The notes beneath the pieces are model-generated. The model had not been told where the DNA came from. It was given only the letters and a program-made list of their open reading frames with translations, and searched no databases. A program made the position numbers and the translations under genes. From Halorientalis litorea (GTDB lineage Archaea > Halobacteriota > Halobacteria > Halobacteriales > Haloarculaceae), in contig NZ_CP095482.1 of the NCBI RefSeq assembly GCF_023028225.1, positions 1,922,001 to 1,986,000 on the forward strand: a stretch of DNA of 64,000 nt, in the 5' to 3' direction. The stretch's first letter is position 1, and every line of letters begins with the position of its first letter. Positions 1 to 9,077 of this stretch are shown one piece after another.

Positions 1-471
1 AACGACCGGCGCGGCGATTTTGACGCGGGTCCCCTCCGGCAGGTCCACGATACGCCGGACCATGTTCTGGGCACTCTGCTCGCCCACCTCCCGGCCACAC
101 TCCGGGCAGTGGGGTGTGCCGACCCGGGCGTACAGCAGGCGGAGATAGTCGTGCAGTTCCGTCACGGTCCCCACCGTCGACCGGGGGTTGTTGGCGGCGT
201 TCTTCTGGTCGATGGAGATGGCGGGCGACAGCCCCTCGACGTTCTCGACCTGTGGCTTGTCCATCTGCCCGAGGAAGTTCCGGGCGTAGGCCGACAGCGA
301 CTCGATGTAGCGTCGCTGGCCCTCCGCGTACACTGTCTCGAACGCGAGCGAGGACTTGCCCGACCCCGACAGCCCCGTCACGACGGTCAACTCCTCGCGG
401 GGAATCGTCACGTCGACGTCCTTGAGGTTGTGTTCCTCGGCCCCGCGGACCTCGATGACATCCCGACTCAT
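1..471 (-). CDS. uvrA: UvrABC excinuclease subunit A, N-terminal part (runs off the left edge)
   Basis: UvrA is the damage-recognition ATPase of nucleotide excision repair; it loads UvrB on distorted DNA. The 157 codons visible begin [20 protein letters not shown], the canonical UvrA start. The first Walker A motif ([12 protein letters not shown]) is at about residues 32-43, the [13 protein letters not shown] stretch follows, then [18 protein letters not shown] and the start of the zinc module (CPECG). The gene continues beyond position 1. The start ATG is at 469-471. Recognition is by family sequence and is very secure; only about one sixth of the usual 950-1000 residues is present. Confidence 0.97.
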   Translation of the reverse strand, partial: MSRDVIEVRGAEEHNLKDVDVTIPREELTVVTGLSGSGKSSLAFETVYAEGQRRYIESLSAYARNFLGQMDKPQVENVEGLSPAISIDQKNAANNPRSTVGTVTELHDYLRLLYARVGTPHCPECGREVGEQSAQNMVRRIVDLPEGTRVKIAAPVV

Positions 472-507
472 TGTCCCGAGTCAGGGGCGCGGGTCGTGAA
501 ACACTGT

Positions 508-612
508 CGGTTGCGAGGCCGACCGCAGGGAGGCCTCGATGGGGAGCGGTGAACGGAGTGAACCGCAGAGCGGTTGCGAGGCCGACCGAAGGGAGGCCTC
601 GATGCGGAGCGG
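508..612. repeat. Two tandem 42-bp intergenic repeat units with internal dyad
   Basis: Units at 508-549 and 571-612 start 63 bp apart and differ at two positions by eye. Each contains the inverted arms CGAGGCC and GGCCTCG (514-520 with 532-538 in the first copy), so each can fold as a short hairpin. They lie between the start of uvrA and the 3' end of the RND exporter gene. They might be a dispersed haloarchaeal intergenic element or a 3' processing signal; no coding capacity is apparent. The flanking 471-661 interval holds nothing else I recognise. Confidence 0.6.
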
Positions 613-661
613 AGAGAGAAGCCGACCCGCGCGTGGCGAGGCAGGGGATACAGAGGCCCAG

Positions 662-3211
662 TCAGTCGCCGCCGGGAGTCGGGTCAGAATCCGGGTCTGG
701 GTCCGGGTCTGCGTCGGGGTCGACCGTCCCCACGGACTCCCCGGGCGAGAGGTCCGGGGCGGGGCCGTCGGGACCGAAGAAGCGGTCCCACAGCACCAGC
801 GCGGCGGGGAGGACGAACAACGACGCGAGGAAGGCGTAGAAGATGGAGAGCGCGGTCAGAATCCCGAACTGGCCGATGGCCGGGAACAGCGCGAGCGCGA
901 GCACACCGATGCCGAAGACGGTGGTGAACATGCTCCCCATCAGCGCGCCGCCGGTGCCCCGCACCGTCCGGTCGAGTGCTTCCATCAACGGCCGCTCGTG
1001 GCGTTCGTCGATGAACCGGTGGACGACGTGGACGGAGTAGTCGATACCGAGGCCGATGGTGATGGCCAACAGCGTCGCGGTGATGGCGTTGAACGGGATG
1101 TTCGCAAGCCGCATCGACCCCGCGACGAACGCCACCGTGACGAGAATCGGGACGATGTTCGGGAGAGCCAGCGTCCACTCACCTTCGATGACCTGATAGA
1201 TGAACATCAGGAACAGCGCGGCCCCGATGAGCGCGAGCACGAGGCTCTGAATCGCCGACATGAAGATGACGTCCGAGACGGCTTGAAAGACGACGGTCTG
1301 GCCGGTCGCGATGGCGGTGACGCGGTACTTGTCGGCCATCTCGCGGGCGTCGGCCGCTATGTCGGCCTGTTCGGCGTCGGATTTGACGGTGTAGACGACC
1401 CGCGAACTCCGCCGGTCTTCGGTCATGTACTGGAGTGCCCGGTCACGGGCGGGCGAGGACAGGAGTGCATCGTACACCTCCCCGAGGTTGTTGTCGGGGA
1501 CGCCGTTCCCGTTCTGGTCGTTGCGGGCGACGAGTCGTGCGAACTCCTCGTCACGTTCGGCCCGTGACTGGATGACCGTGACGATACTCTCACTGTCGGC
1601 TTGGCGGTCCTCGCTCACCACGCTGTCGGGTGGGTCAGACCCCGCTCGATGTATCTGTTCGAGTATCGAATCGCGTTCCATCGGTCCCTCGACGTATATG
1701 GTCACGGAGTCGGACTGCGTGCTGTCGAACTTGTCTTCGAGGAAGTTCACGGTGGCCGTGACGCTGTACTCGTTGGGTCGGAACGGTTCGGGCAGGTTCA
1801 TCACCCAGTCGGGGTTGTCCTCGGGCGGAAGGAAGTCCTCCTGTGCGAAGGAGGTGCTGATGCCCGTCGCGTAGAACCCGACTCCGCCACTGACGACCAG
1901 AATCAGGATGAGGAACAGCGCGGGGGCCTTGTCGGCGACGACGACGCCGCCGCGCAGCACGCTGCTCAGGGCCGACTCTTCGGACCCCAGCGGCGTCTTG
2001 CTCACGGTCGGAATCGGATACTTCTCCCGTGCTTTGTCTATCAATACCTTCAGCGCGGGGAGGAAGATACCGAAGATGAGGAACGTGAACACGATGCCGA
2101 TGGCGGCGACGAGACCGAAGTCACGGATGGGCGGGAGCGAACTCGTGAGGTTGGCGGCGAAGCCGATGACCGTCGTCCCGGTGACGATGAAGAAGGCGAC
2201 GACCAACTGGTCGGTCGTGATGCGCATCGCCTCCCCGACTGACTTCCCGAGGACCTGCTCCTCGCGATAGCGGTTGACAGCGTGGATACCGAAGTCGATA
2301 CCCACCGCCAGCAACAGCGGCGGCACGGCGATGAGCATCTGGCTGAACGGGATGCCGGCCAGTCCCATGAACCCGAACGTCCAGATAATGGCCATCGCCA
2401 GCGAGACGACGCCTGCGAGCAGGTCGATTGGGTCGCGGTACGCGATGACCAGAAACAGGATGATGAAGACGACGGCCGCGGGCACGACGATGAGCAGCGA
2501 GTCCGTGATGACGTTCGAGAACTCGTCGGCGACGATACCCGACCCGAACACGCGAATGTCACCGTCCACCGTCCCGACGATGTCCTGTGCTTGGATTTGA
2601 ATCGGCGTCAGCGGACTCGACCCGCCCTGCCCCGACCCGGAGGAGATTCCGGCCGGTATCTCGTGTGAGACGGTTCCGATGGTCGCCGTCGCCGAGGTGC
2701 TCCGGCGGTTGAAGTCGTTGCTGAGGAGGACCCGGAACTGCGGGTTCTGCTCCGCCGCTCGCCGAACCGCGCTCTGGACTTCGCCGGCCGTCGCGTCTTC
2801 GATGGCGTCGACTTGCTCGCCGGGCGTCGTCGCGGCCGGGTCCAACTGCTGTGCGACGATACCCGCCGCCGAGGACGTGCCCGTTACCCGAAGATTCGTC
2901 CGTTCGTCGAGTCGCTCTTGAGCGCGCAACATCGCCAGCATCGACGAGCGCGACAGCACGTTCTGTGACTCTTGGATGAGCTGCGTGCTCCCGCTGTCGG
3001 GCTGGAACGTCGGACTGAAGTCCTCGTTGACCTCCGTGAACGCCTCTTCGGCGGGGAGGCCGGTGGTGAACTGTGAGGTTCCCGCCTCGGTGCTCACGCT
3101 TCCCAGACCGAACCCGAACACCATCGTCAGCAGCAGGAACCCGACGACGATACGCTGTGGTCGCTCGACGATGGTTTCGTCGATTCGGTTGATGACGCGC
3201 TGGTGGTCCAT
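662..3211 (-). CDS. RND-superfamily (MMPL-type) membrane exporter
   Basis: This 849-residue membrane protein has the duplicated RND layout: one N-terminal membrane segment (about 20-42), a large extracytoplasmic loop, five membrane helices (about 235-395), then the same arrangement again (helix near 430, loop, helices about 655-815). The two halves carry matching motifs, GIDFGIHAVNRY and GIDYSVHVVHRF, typical of proton-driven MMPL/RND proteins. The C-terminus is an Asp-Pro-rich tail. Substrate is unknown; lipid or drug export is usual for the family. Its ATG directly follows the TAG of the upstream surface-protein gene, so the two are very likely one transcript, controlled by the divergent TetR regulator. 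Confidence 0.9.
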   Translation of the reverse strand: MDHQRVINRIDETIVERPQRIVVGFLLLTMVFGFGLGSVSTEAGTSQFTTGLPAEEAFTEVNEDFSPTFQPDSGSTQLIQESQNVLSRSSMLAMLRAQERLDERTNLRVTGTSSAAGIVAQQLDPAATTPGEQVDAIEDATAGEVQSAVRRAAEQNPQFRVLLSNDFNRRSTSATATIGTVSHEIPAGISSGSGQGGSSPLTPIQIQAQDIVGTVDGDIRVFGSGIVADEFSNVITDSLLIVVPAAVVFIILFLVIAYRDPIDLLAGVVSLAMAIIWTFGFMGLAGIPFSQMLIAVPPLLLAVGIDFGIHAVNRYREEQVLGKSVGEAMRITTDQLVVAFFIVTGTTVIGFAANLTSSLPPIRDFGLVAAIGIVFTFLIFGIFLPALKVLIDKAREKYPIPTVSKTPLGSEESALSSVLRGGVVVADKAPALFLILILVVSGGVGFYATGISTSFAQEDFLPPEDNPDWVMNLPEPFRPNEYSVTATVNFLEDKFDSTQSDSVTIYVEGPMERDSILEQIHRAGSDPPDSVVSEDRQADSESIVTVIQSRAERDEEFARLVARNDQNGNGVPDNNLGEVYDALLSSPARDRALQYMTEDRRSSRVVYTVKSDAEQADIAADAREMADKYRVTAIATGQTVVFQAVSDVIFMSAIQSLVLALIGAALFLMFIYQVIEGEWTLALPNIVPILVTVAFVAGSMRLANIPFNAITATLLAITIGLGIDYSVHVVHRFIDERHERPLMEALDRTVRGTGGALMGSMFTTVFGIGVLALALFPAIGQFGILTALSIFYAFLASLFVLPAALVLWDRFFGPDGPAPDLSPGESVGTVDPDADPDPDPDSDPTPGGD

Positions 3212-4798
3212 CTATCGGAAGCGCAAGTAGCCGCCGATGGCGACTAGAGCGACGAGGGTGACGCCGCCGATGATGACGAGCGGCGGTCCGCTGCCGTCAC
3301 CCTCCGGTTCGGTCACCGTCACTGGGACCCGGTACGTGTTCGAGATGAGCGTGTCACCGTCCGCGTCGTCGTACTGGAAGTCCATCGAGACGGGGTAGTC
3401 TTTCGTGAGCGCGCCGCTCGCACCCACTCTGAACGTCAGGTTCGCCGTCTCGCCCGGTCCGAGTTCGCTGACGTACGCCTCGTCGTCGTCGGCCGAGATG
3501 GGGCTGTCGGCGAACAGCTTCGCCGAGATGTCCGTCAGCGTCTCGTTGCCTTGGTTGGTCACGACGACGCTCATCTCCGTGGACCCGCCGTTCTGGACGG
3601 TACTGCCGACGGCGTTCACGTCGAAGGTGTTCGTCTCCGGCCGGACGAACTCGCGGGCGTTCAGCGTGTCGCCGGTCAGGGTGTCACCGCCCTCGTCGCG
3701 GTACTGCGCGACGAAGCTGAACTGTCGCGGGCCGGCGCCTGCGGATTCCGTCACTTCGACCGTGTACTCGAAGTCCGCGGACTCTCCGGATGCGAGCGTC
3801 CCGACGGAGTAGTCCCGTTCAGCGGCGTTGATGTTCTCGTTTTCGGTCGTGAACTGGACGACGATGTCCTCGGCCGTGATGTCGGCGTCGTTGGTAATCG
3901 TCCCTTCGAGTGTCCGTTCCTCGCCGACCCTGAGGTCGCTCTCGACGTTCGAGAGGGAGAACGCTGCCTCCGGACTCGGCATGACACCCAGCGGTAACGC
4001 CTCGGATTGTCGCGTGATGCCGTCGCCGTCCTCGAAGTTAGTTGTTACCCGGAACGCGTAGCGTTGCTGTTCGGCACTCTCGGTGGCGACCACTTCGTAG
4101 TCGACGGTCCGTTGCTCACCGGCCTCCCAGTCGCCGACGAAGCGACTCGCCGTATTCGCCCCGCCCAGCGTCAGGTCGCCGTTCAACGACTCCAACGCGA
4201 CGGTGGTGTCCGAAGCCGTCTCCGAGCCGTCGTTGCGCATCGTCACCTCGACGGTCCCGGTCGAACCGACCCGCAGATTGGACTCGGTCTCGACGATTTC
4301 GAACTGTGCGCGCTCGTCGACTCTGATGGTCACGTCGAACGAGCGGTTCTGTGTGTTCTGGTTGCGGGCACCGGTCTGTTCGGCGATGGTTGAGGTGTAG
4401 CGGTACCGGACGTTGAGTTGCATCCGGTAGGTCCCCGGCTCCGCGTCCTCGTCGACGGAGATACTGTAGGGTAGCGGTGCGGACTCGCCCTGCGGGAGCC
4501 GACTCACCGACCGCGTGTCCGTCCTGATGTCGACCGGTGCGTTCCGTGCTTGGAGCGTCGCTTCGAGGGCACGCGCGCTCGTCACTTCACTGTTGAGCGC
4601 GGGGTTGCGTGCCGACCCAGTGTCGAGGTCACCCTCGTTCGTGAGCGTCACCTCGAACTGCGTGTTTTCGCCGGCGATGAACCTGTTCTCCGGTGCCGAT
4701 ACAGTCAGCTCCGGGCTTCCCCTGACGACACCGAGTGCGGGGGCCGGAAGTATCAACAACACTACAACGAGAACGACTGCGGCAGGTTTCCATCTCAT
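3212..4798 (-). CDS. Secreted, membrane-anchored COG1361/CARDB-type repeat protein (exporter partner)
   Basis: About 528 residues from the chosen ATG at 4796-4798. An N-terminal signal segment (residues about 3-22) is followed by several Ig-like repeats of the CARDB/NEW3 kind, recognisable by recurring phrases such as VEVTMRNDGSET, EGTITNDAD and VVTNQGNETLTD, and it ends with a single membrane helix and a basic tail. The protein should sit outside the cell on a C-terminal anchor. An upstream in-frame start at 4840 is possible but would make the first TetR-type operator part of the coding region, so I prefer 4798. It abuts the RND gene without a gap and probably works with it as an extracytoplasmic partner; that role is inferred. 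Confidence 0.85.
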   Translation of the reverse strand: MRWKPAAVVLVVVLLILPAPALGVVRGSPELTVSAPENRFIAGENTQFEVTLTNEGDLDTGSARNPALNSEVTSARALEATLQARNAPVDIRTDTRSVSRLPQGESAPLPYSISVDEDAEPGTYRMQLNVRYRYTSTIAEQTGARNQNTQNRSFDVTIRVDERAQFEIVETESNLRVGSTGTVEVTMRNDGSETASDTTVALESLNGDLTLGGANTASRFVGDWEAGEQRTVDYEVVATESAEQQRYAFRVTTNFEDGDGITRQSEALPLGVMPSPEAAFSLSNVESDLRVGEERTLEGTITNDADITAEDIVVQFTTENENINAAERDYSVGTLASGESADFEYTVEVTESAGAGPRQFSFVAQYRDEGGDTLTGDTLNAREFVRPETNTFDVNAVGSTVQNGGSTEMSVVVTNQGNETLTDISAKLFADSPISADDDEAYVSELGPGETANLTFRVGASGALTKDYPVSMDFQYDDADGDTLISNTYRVPVTVTEPEGDGSGPPLVIIGGVTLVALVAIGGYLRFR

Positions 4799-4824
4799 GG
4801 TGAACACAGGGCTGTTCGCTCGTG

Positions 4825-4843
4825 TTGAATGAACGTTCAATCA
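4825..4843. promoter_or_regulatory. TetR-type operator, site 1
   Basis: The 19-bp site TTGAATGAACGTTCAATCA fits an imperfect dyad of form TGAWTGAA-NN-TTCAWTCA. It matches site 2 at 16 of 19 positions. It lies 27-45 bp upstream of the preferred start of the surface protein, where repressor binding would block its promoter. Assignment to the adjacent TetR is by position and symmetry. Confidence 0.7.
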
Positions 4844-4889
4844 GTACAAGAATCTTTTCACTTCGGCCCGAACGAAATGGATATCAGTG

Positions 4890-4908
4890 GTGAATGAATA
4901 TTCAATCA
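4890..4908. promoter_or_regulatory. TetR-type operator, site 2
   Basis: GTGAATGAATATTCAATCA has the same half-sites as site 1, with TA replacing CG at the centre. It starts 65 bp from site 1, about six helical turns, so both lie on the same face. It ends 3 bp before the preferred TetR start codon, implying autoregulation. Confidence 0.7.
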
Positions 4909-4911
4909 ACA

Positions 4912-5541
4912 ATGGGTCGAAGGACGGAGTTGTTCGCCGACGAGCCCGAGGACACGCGAGAGGCTATCATGTTGGCGACGTACGACGCGCTCTCGAAGCA
5001 CGGCTACGCGGACCTCACCATCCAGCGCATCGGTGACGAGTTCGACAAGAGCAAGTCGTTACTCTACCATCACTACGACGGCAAAGACGCGTTGTTGGTC
5101 GATTTCTTGGCGTTCATGCTCCGCCGAATGGAGCAACAGGTCCCCATCGACGAGGGCGACACCGCCGACGAACAACTCCGCGTCGGGTTCGACCACTTCT
5201 TCGACGACCTCCTCGACGGCGACGACGAGGCGTTCCTGCGCGCGCTGACCGAACTACGCGCGCAGGCGTGTCACGACGAGACCTACCGCGAACAGTTCAC
5301 CGAGAACGACGCCTTCCTCGAGAACCGTCTCGTAGAAATCATCGAGCAAGGCATCGAACAAGGGGTGTTCCGCGAGGTGGACGCCGACCGCGTGGCGTCG
5401 ATGGTGGCGACGACGTTCCTCGGCGCGATGACCCGCAACGCCACGGCCGACACCGACGCCGCCTCGATTCAGGCGGAACTCAGCGAGTACCTCCGTACCC
5501 GACTCCTCGCCGACGACGCCCGAGCCGACCACAACCGATAG
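4912..5541 (+). CDS. TetR/AcrR family transcriptional regulator
   Basis: A 209-residue regulator from the ATG at 4912 (MGRRTELFADEPED). An in-frame ATG at 4894 exists but lies inside operator site 2, so the later start is favoured. The N-terminal helix-turn-helix of the TetR family spans about residues 15-60, with the typical sequence DLTIQRIGDEFDKSKSLLYH followed by Y and a basic/acidic turn (DGKDALL). The C-terminal helical domain should bind the inducer or dimerise. It is divergent from the surface protein and RND exporter genes, the classic arrangement for an efflux repressor. The ligand is unknown. Confidence 0.92.
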   Translation: MGRRTELFADEPEDTREAIMLATYDALSKHGYADLTIQRIGDEFDKSKSLLYHHYDGKDALLVDFLAFMLRRMEQQVPIDEGDTADEQLRVGFDHFFDDLLDGDDEAFLRALTELRAQACHDETYREQFTENDAFLENRLVEIIEQGIEQGVFREVDADRVASMVATTFLGAMTRNATADTDAASIQAELSEYLRTRLLADDARADHNR

Positions 5542-5565
5542 GTGTCCGACCCCTCTTTTCGACCC

Positions 5566-6978
5566 ATGCGCCGCCGCCAGTTCCTCGCCGCCACCGCCGC
5601 CCTCGGCACGCTCCCGGGAGTCGGCCACGCCACCCCCCGTCCGTCCGCCACGACCACCGCCGGGACCCTCGAACCGCTCGGCACGACGCCGCTCGACGGG
5701 CTGAAGGAGGCCGTCGTCGCCCCCGACGAGGAGACGGTGTACGCCGCCGCGACCGACGGCTTCGCCGTCTTCGACGTGTCCGACCCGACCGCACCCGAAC
5801 GGCTCGCCCACCGGAGTGCCATCCTCGCGGACCGCCCGGACGGCCCCCTCGTCGGGATACAGGACGTGAAACTCGACGGCGACCGCGTGGCCGTCGTCGG
5901 CCCGGCGAACGGCCGTGCCGACGCGCTCGAAGCCGCCGTCTTCTACGACGTGTCCGACCCGGCCGCCCCCGAACGGGTGGGCGTCTACGAGACTGACTAC
6001 CCCATCCACAACTGTGATTTCGCCGATGGCGTGGCCTACCTCACGGGCAACCGGGGCGACCGCAACGACCTCGTCCTCGTCGAGGCCGGGCCGGACCCGA
6101 CCCGACTGGGCACGTGGTCGCTGGCGGACCGTGACGACCGCTGGACGGACGTGCCCGCTGGCGTCCGCTCACTCCACGACGTGTCTGTACAGGGCGAGCG
6201 AGCCTACGTCGCCCACTGGGACGCAGGCACGTGGATTCTGGACGTGTCGGACCCGACTACACCCGAAACCGTCACCCGCGTCCGTGGTCGCCCGGTCGCA
6301 GAACTCGCGGAACTGAGCGACAACGCCGCCATCGTCGCGTCCACCGAACCGCCGGGTAACGACCACTACGTCACCGTAAACGACGACGCCACCCTGCTGG
6401 CCGTCGGCGGCGAGTCGTGGGACGTGACCCCGGGCGACGCCGCGGGCGGCCCCAGCGGCATCGAACTCTGGGACCTCTCGACGCCAACCGACCCGCAGCG
6501 ACTGTCGACCATCGACCCGCCGCCGTCGCCCGACCCGTCCTACGGCGGCGTCTGGACCACCTCACACAACTTCGACTTCGCCGGAGAGTGCCTCTACACC
6601 TCGTGGTATCAGGGCGGCGTCAAGGTCTTCGACGTGTCGGACCCGACCGACCCCCGCACCCTCGCCGCGTGGCGACGGGACGACACGACGAGTTTCTGGA
6701 CGGCACAGGCCGCCGGCGACGTGTTCGTGGCCGCCAGCCGCGAGAACCCGAGCAACGACGACGCGCCCGGCGCGCTGTTCGTCTTTCCCGACCCGCCAGC
6801 CGACGCCACGGTGACGCCCGACCGCACACCGACGCGGACGGCTGACACCGACACGTCCACGCCGACATCGACCGCACCCACGACGACCGCCGACTCGACG
6901 GCCACGACCGGCCCGGGATTCGGCGCGCTCGGCGCGCTCGCGGCACTGGGCTACGGCGCGCTCCGCTGGTGCGACTAG
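5566..6978 (+). CDS. LVIVD-repeat beta-propeller surface protein with Tat signal and PGF-CTERM anchor
   Basis: From ATG 5566 the product begins MRRRQFLAATAALG, a twin-arginine-like signal; a GTG at 5542 would add eight residues. The body has LVIVD-type repeats marked by FDVSDPTAPERL, YDVSDPAAPERV, LDVSDPTTPETV and FDVSDPTDPRTL, suggesting an extracellular beta-propeller. A long Thr-rich stretch precedes a C-terminal PGFGALGALAALGYGAL segment, the PGF-CTERM signal processed by archaeosortase A and linked to lipid anchoring. Its stop overlaps the convergent FAU-1 gene by 4 bp. The molecular function of the propeller is not evident. Confidence 0.85.
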   Translation: MRRRQFLAATAALGTLPGVGHATPRPSATTTAGTLEPLGTTPLDGLKEAVVAPDEETVYAAATDGFAVFDVSDPTAPERLAHRSAILADRPDGPLVGIQDVKLDGDRVAVVGPANGRADALEAAVFYDVSDPAAPERVGVYETDYPIHNCDFADGVAYLTGNRGDRNDLVLVEAGPDPTRLGTWSLADRDDRWTDVPAGVRSLHDVSVQGERAYVAHWDAGTWILDVSDPTTPETVTRVRGRPVAELAELSDNAAIVASTEPPGNDHYVTVNDDATLLAVGGESWDVTPGDAAGGPSGIELWDLSTPTDPQRLSTIDPPPSPDPSYGGVWTTSHNFDFAGECLYTSWYQGGVKVFDVSDPTDPRTLAAWRRDDTTSFWTAQAAGDVFVAASRENPSNDDAPGALFVFPDPPADATVTPDRTPTRTADTDTSTPTSTAPTTTADSTATTGPGFGALGALAALGYGALRWCD

Positions 6979-8360
6979 AGCGCGTCCGCGACGGCCGCCG
7001 CGACGGCCCGCGCCTTCTCGGCCAGTGCCGCGCTGACGTTCCCCGCCGCGACGGCGGCGTCGAGTTCGTCGTCGTCCACCCGCTCGACGCGGCCGTCGGC
7101 GTGTTTGATTACGTCGACGTGGAGGTCCACGTAGCGCGCGGCGTCCGGAAACACTTCCACCGGTGTACAGACGTTCACGTACGTCCCCTTCGACCGCCCG
7201 TCGCGGTCCCGGTACATCGTCGGGTACCACCACCGCCCCTCCTTGAGTTTCGTGACCGCCACGTCGCCGGCCTCGATGTCGACGCCGAGCGCGTCGAGCG
7301 TCCCGCCCGGCGAGAGCGTGCGCTCGACCCGGATGGCACCCGCCGGGTCGCGTTCGACGACCTCTCCCGTGCCGAGGCTGAACGCTCGGCCGTCCGGCTT
7401 CCCGTGTCGAATCGCCACGCTGTCCCCCCCGCGGGGACCGAACTGCCGCGTCACGACGCCGAAGGGGAACTCGGCACCGCTGGCTTCGGCCCCGCAGACG
7501 GCTTCGACGAAGTCGACGGCGGCACTCGCGCTCCGCGCACCGGCCTTGATGCGGTGGTGCCCCGCCATCGTCGGGACGACGCCGCCGCGCACGTCGTCCA
7601 GCGCGAACCGTGCCTCCCGGCCGAACCAGCACCACCGGCCGGCGGTCCCCGCCCACACCGTCGCTGGGGCACCCTCGTCGGGGGCGGGTGCGTCCGCGAG
7701 CGCGTCGTCTATCGCCGCCGCTCGGTCCGTCGCCGCCGCCAGTGCCGCGTCGAGCGCGTCGAATTCGGCGTCGTCAGCGGGTGTCCCCCATCGGACACCC
7801 CACCCCTCGCGGGGGTCGGTCGGGAGCAAGTCCACGATGTCGGCCGCGCCGGTCCCGCCCTCGCTCCGCCCGCCGCGGACGAGGCGGGCCAGTTCGCCCG
7901 ACACCTGGATGTCGGTCCCGAGCAGCGGCCGGTCGTCGCCCCACGGCGGTGCGGGGTCGCGCACCTGCACGCGCAGATGGTCCCCCTCGTCGATGCGGTC
8001 GGCCGTCTCGTCGAACGGGAGGAACCCCTCGCCGACGCCGAGGTCGACCACCGCGCCGCGCCCGAGCGTGTCCGTCACGCGGCCGTCGAAGACGGCGTCG
8101 CGCGGCGTCTCGTCGGGCCAGACGAACGCGTCCCGGCCCACGTCCGCGAGTCGGTCGGCGACTGTCCCGACGGTGTCGGCGTCGCCGTGGACGCCCACAC
8201 CCTGCCGGTCGCCCGTCGTCTCGACCGTCGCCGCGGCCGGTTCGAGCGGCAGGTCGGCGTCGAAGCGGTCGGCGATGGCGTCGGAGGCCTGTACGACCCC
8301 GACATCTTCGAGCAGGTCGGTCAGGGCCGTGCTGTAGATGCCCCGGACCCGGACGCTCAT
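6975..8360 (-). CDS. FAU-1-type RNA-binding protein/ribonuclease (S1-like domain plus DUF402)
   Basis: 461 residues resembling the archaeal FAU-1/AU-1 family, AU-rich RNA binding proteins for which RNase E/G-like activity on rRNA precursors has been reported. An OB/S1-like segment falls at about 90-155 (AVVDLGVGEGFLPFDE, HLRVQVRDP). The C-terminal third resembles DUF402 (about 310-440), with conserved KEGRWWYPTMYRD and YVDLHVDVIKHADG. The start codon overlaps the stop of the upstream 124-residue gene (ATGA), so the two are translationally coupled. Family assignment is confident; the exact RNA target is not visible. Confidence 0.85.
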   Translation of the reverse strand: MSVRVRGIYSTALTDLLEDVGVVQASDAIADRFDADLPLEPAAATVETTGDRQGVGVHGDADTVGTVADRLADVGRDAFVWPDETPRDAVFDGRVTDTLGRGAVVDLGVGEGFLPFDETADRIDEGDHLRVQVRDPAPPWGDDRPLLGTDIQVSGELARLVRGGRSEGGTGAADIVDLLPTDPREGWGVRWGTPADDAEFDALDAALAAATDRAAAIDDALADAPAPDEGAPATVWAGTAGRWCWFGREARFALDDVRGGVVPTMAGHHRIKAGARSASAAVDFVEAVCGAEASGAEFPFGVVTRQFGPRGGDSVAIRHGKPDGRAFSLGTGEVVERDPAGAIRVERTLSPGGTLDALGVDIEAGDVAVTKLKEGRWWYPTMYRDRDGRSKGTYVNVCTPVEVFPDAARYVDLHVDVIKHADGRVERVDDDELDAAVAAGNVSAALAEKARAVAAAVADAL

Positions 8361-8731
8361 AGCGAGTCGGGGTCGGTCGTGAACCGCACTCGGTCGTCGA
8401 CTGTCGGCCCGAGCGTCAACTCGACCGTCTCCTCGCTCAGGACGCGCCCGTCCTCGACGGGGACGCCCCAGTTCGAGAACCGCAGGTAGCCCCGCAGGTC
8501 GGCGGCGTGGGTGAACAGGTCGATATACTCCACGTCGTGTTCGACGACCGACCCCGTGCTGTGGGCGATGTCCATGTCCGAGTGGACGGTCTCGACGTCC
8601 GCGAAGAACGATTCGATGCGCGCCGCGTCGTCCGCCGTCGCCGCGACGACTGCCTCCGAGGCCGCCTCGATGTCGGCCTGCGAGAGTCCCACCTCGCGGA
8701 GTGCCTGCTGTGTCCGCTGGTCGAAGTGCAT
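8357..8731 (-). CDS. Small conserved haloarchaeal protein of unknown function
   Basis: 124 acidic residues beginning MHFDQRTQQALREVGLSQAD. There are no membrane segments or signal peptide. A helical N-terminal half is followed by a beta-rich C-terminal part (DVEYIDLFTHAADLRGYLRF, WGVPVEDGRVLSEETVELTL). I recall similar short haloarchaeal proteins next to FAU-1, but I assign no function. It overlaps the FAU-1 start by ATGA, so an RNA-related accessory role is conceivable but unproven. Confidence 0.75.
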   Translation of the reverse strand: MHFDQRTQQALREVGLSQADIEAASEAVVAATADDAARIESFFADVETVHSDMDIAHSTGSVVEHDVEYIDLFTHAADLRGYLRFSNWGVPVEDGRVLSEETVELTLGPTVDDRVRFTTDPDSL

Positions 8732-8769
8732 ACCGCGGGGTTCGGGTGGCCCCCTCCTAAAAGACGCGT

Positions 8770-8931
8770 TTAGAACAGGAGGTTCAGCACCTGGACGAGG
8801 ATGCCGAAGAAGGCACCGCCCACGATGATGGTCTTGGGGTCGATACGGATGGCGTTGCTGTCCTCCGCGTCGAAGTACCGGACGAGACCGGCACTCGACA
8901 TCAGCCCGCCTCCGTCGCTACTACCACTCAT
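8770..8931 (-). CDS. secG: Preprotein translocase subunit Sec61-beta
   Basis: A 53-residue protein read directly from the sequence, beginning [20 protein letters not shown]. It continues with the diagnostic [19 protein letters not shown] transmembrane helix near the C-terminus. Archaeal Sec61-beta is a single-span tail-anchored subunit of the SecYE(beta) channel with exactly this layout: flexible Gly/Ser N-terminus, short amphipathic YFDAED region and C-terminal helix. Start taken at the ATG at 8929-8931; another in-frame ATG two codons upstream (8937) would add MG. A TATA-like box (AAAAGCTTA on the minus strand) lies near 8960. Confidence 0.93.
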   Translation of the reverse strand: MSGSSDGGGLMSSAGLVRYFDAEDSNAIRIDPKTIIVGGAFFGILVQVLNLLF

Positions 8932-9077
8932 ACCCATCAGTGGTAACTCCCCCCGCCTAAGCTTTTCGCCTTGCGGCTGGGGGATACCCCGACGTCCCCG
9001 CGGGCCGTCCCACGGTAGGGGCCACCGGGGTAGTGGAAACCCTTATGCAGGCCGCCAGGCTACACCCTTCGTAGCCT

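Noticed and set aside
4799-4840. N-terminal extension of the surface protein to 4840
   Set aside because: The extra codons lie over operator site 1 and precede a complete signal peptide starting at 4798.
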